A stretch of 64,000 bases of DNA, taken from assembly GCF_000735585.1 (NCBI RefSeq), contig NZ_JNNO01000008.1, positions 51,034-115,033 on the forward strand, given 5' to 3'. Under the pieces are notes generated by a model, which ran no database searches, was not told the origin of the DNA, and was given only the letters and a program-made list of their open reading frames with translations. The first letter of the stretch is position 1; every line of letters starts with the position of its first letter. Source of the stretch: Devosia sp. LC5. GTDB taxonomy: Bacteria; Pseudomonadota; Alphaproteobacteria; Rhizobiales; Devosiaceae. Below are positions 63,386 to 64,000 of this stretch, piece after piece. The translations under genes were made by a program, and so were the position numbers.

Positions 63386-63928
63386 CGGTCAGCTCCTTCA
63401 TGGAGGTCTGCGACGAAACGGAACATGATCCTGTTCGCTGGCAAAGGCCATGGCGCAAACTACAGACGCATCATGCAGTCGGCGCATGGCCCGATCCGGG
63501 CTTTGTCATAATGACGTTAGACTTAGGTATGAGCTGGCGCCGCCGGAGCGGTGGCCCAGCGTTTGGAATCAGCGGCGATGGCGAGACCAGGGTCCCGGAT
63601 TGGGTCGTAAAAAAAAGGTGAAACCAAGGTCTCGCCATCGCGCCGGGTCTTGTCGTGCCTGTCCGACCAGCCACCCTTTCGGGCCGCATGCGGTGCCGGG
63701 GGCTCAAGACGTTAAGCCTGCTGTCGCCGATCCGGTCCTACACCCGACTGCAATCATCCACATCAACACGTGAGCCTGGGCGACCCCATGCTCCCCGGCC
63801 ATCCCCACGCTCCTCACTCGTCATGATCGCGCTTGGCGTGGGTGACGAGGGGATGATGGCATGAGCTGCGGCGGGTGGGGATAAGGGGGATAAGCTGTCT
63901 CTTTTACACAACTGACGCTGCCGGCGCG
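63386..63928. other. Gap with a long inverted repeat, no convincing gene
   Basis: CGATGGCGAGACC at 63576-63588 and GGTCTCGCCATCG at 63628-63640 are perfect inverted copies; between them lies a run of A at about 63609-63616. Short open frames exist on both strands but none has a ribosome site and recognisable product. The left part is the leader of the small gene ending at 63385. Confidence 0.5.
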
Positions 63929-64000
63929 CTACACTGTGTAGAGCTTCGCGGGCGTCCGGTGCATAAAAAACAAACAGGAACCAGCAGAGAAGGAGGAGAA
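63929..64000 (+). promoter_or_regulatory. Operator-like palindrome and ribosome site for a gene beyond the window
   Basis: CTACACTGTGTAG at 63929-63941 is a perfect 13-bp palindrome of the sort bound by TetR-type repressors. AAGGAGG at 63990-63996 is a near-perfect Shine-Dalgarno just before the window ends, so a + strand gene starts within a few bases of 64000. A TTTACA at 63903-63908 may belong to the promoter. Confidence 0.6.

Overview
The window looks like chromosomal DNA of a GC-rich alphaproteobacterium of the order Hyphomicrobiales, probably Devosia or a close relative. The basis is gene content and order: a general amino-acid (aap) transport operon, ExoR, a PopZ/DUF2497 protein next to valS, pcm beside tolC, the run argS-SPOR-scpAB-tatABC-serS-surE-nlpD, and a fused secDF followed by homologues of mitochondrial complex I assembly factors. 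No species can be fixed without a search.

Layout. 1-1312: the decayed edge of an accessory island beside tRNA-Arg(TCT). It holds the 5' part of a CBASS-type nucleotidyltransferase and a frameshifted S-4TM effector gene. 1377-11466: a carbohydrate locus with a LacI regulator, a binding-protein ABC importer, two TIM-barrel isomerases/epimerases and two Gfo/Idh/MocA oxidoreductases, which suggests import and oxidative conversion of a sugar or glycoside. 11549-14595: TraB/GumN protein, TauE-type exporter, NDUFS4-like subunit, tRNA-Pro, PAP2 phosphatase. 14583-21834: metC divergent from aapJQMP, followed by a second, orphan AapJ-like binding protein. 21906-28509: cardiolipin synthase, cysK, SRPBCC protein, tRNA-Asn, mobA-benE, a structured intergenic element, small membrane proteins, tRNA-Cys. 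28642-38580: pcm, tolC, popZ, valS, zntB, exoR and a glycosyltransferase. 38869-46856: small protein, xthA, serine hydrolase, erpA, dgt, argS, SPOR protein. 47173-55548: scpA-scpB, an orphan ABC ATPase, tatA-tatB-tatC, serS (with an unusual internal insertion), surE, nlpD. 55614-62800: DUF815 ATPase, yajC, secDF, Mth938-like protein, phytoene-synthase-like protein, trmFO, a GST fragment. 62886-64000: DUF1127-type small proteins and the control region of a gene that starts beyond the window.

Most of the window is housekeeping: translation, Tat and Sec export, chromosome segregation, Fe-S and complex I biogenesis, envelope. The points most worth a second look are the broken CBASS-like system at the left edge, the roughly 75-residue atypical insertion inside seryl-tRNA synthetase, an extra membrane block of about 110 residues in AapQ, a three-hairpin RNA-like element near 27.6 kb, and an octamer (GGGCAGGG) that lies almost only on the + strand whatever the gene direction. 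The octamer matches the form of FtsK-orienting sequences and suggests the + strand is the leading strand, with the terminus to the right.
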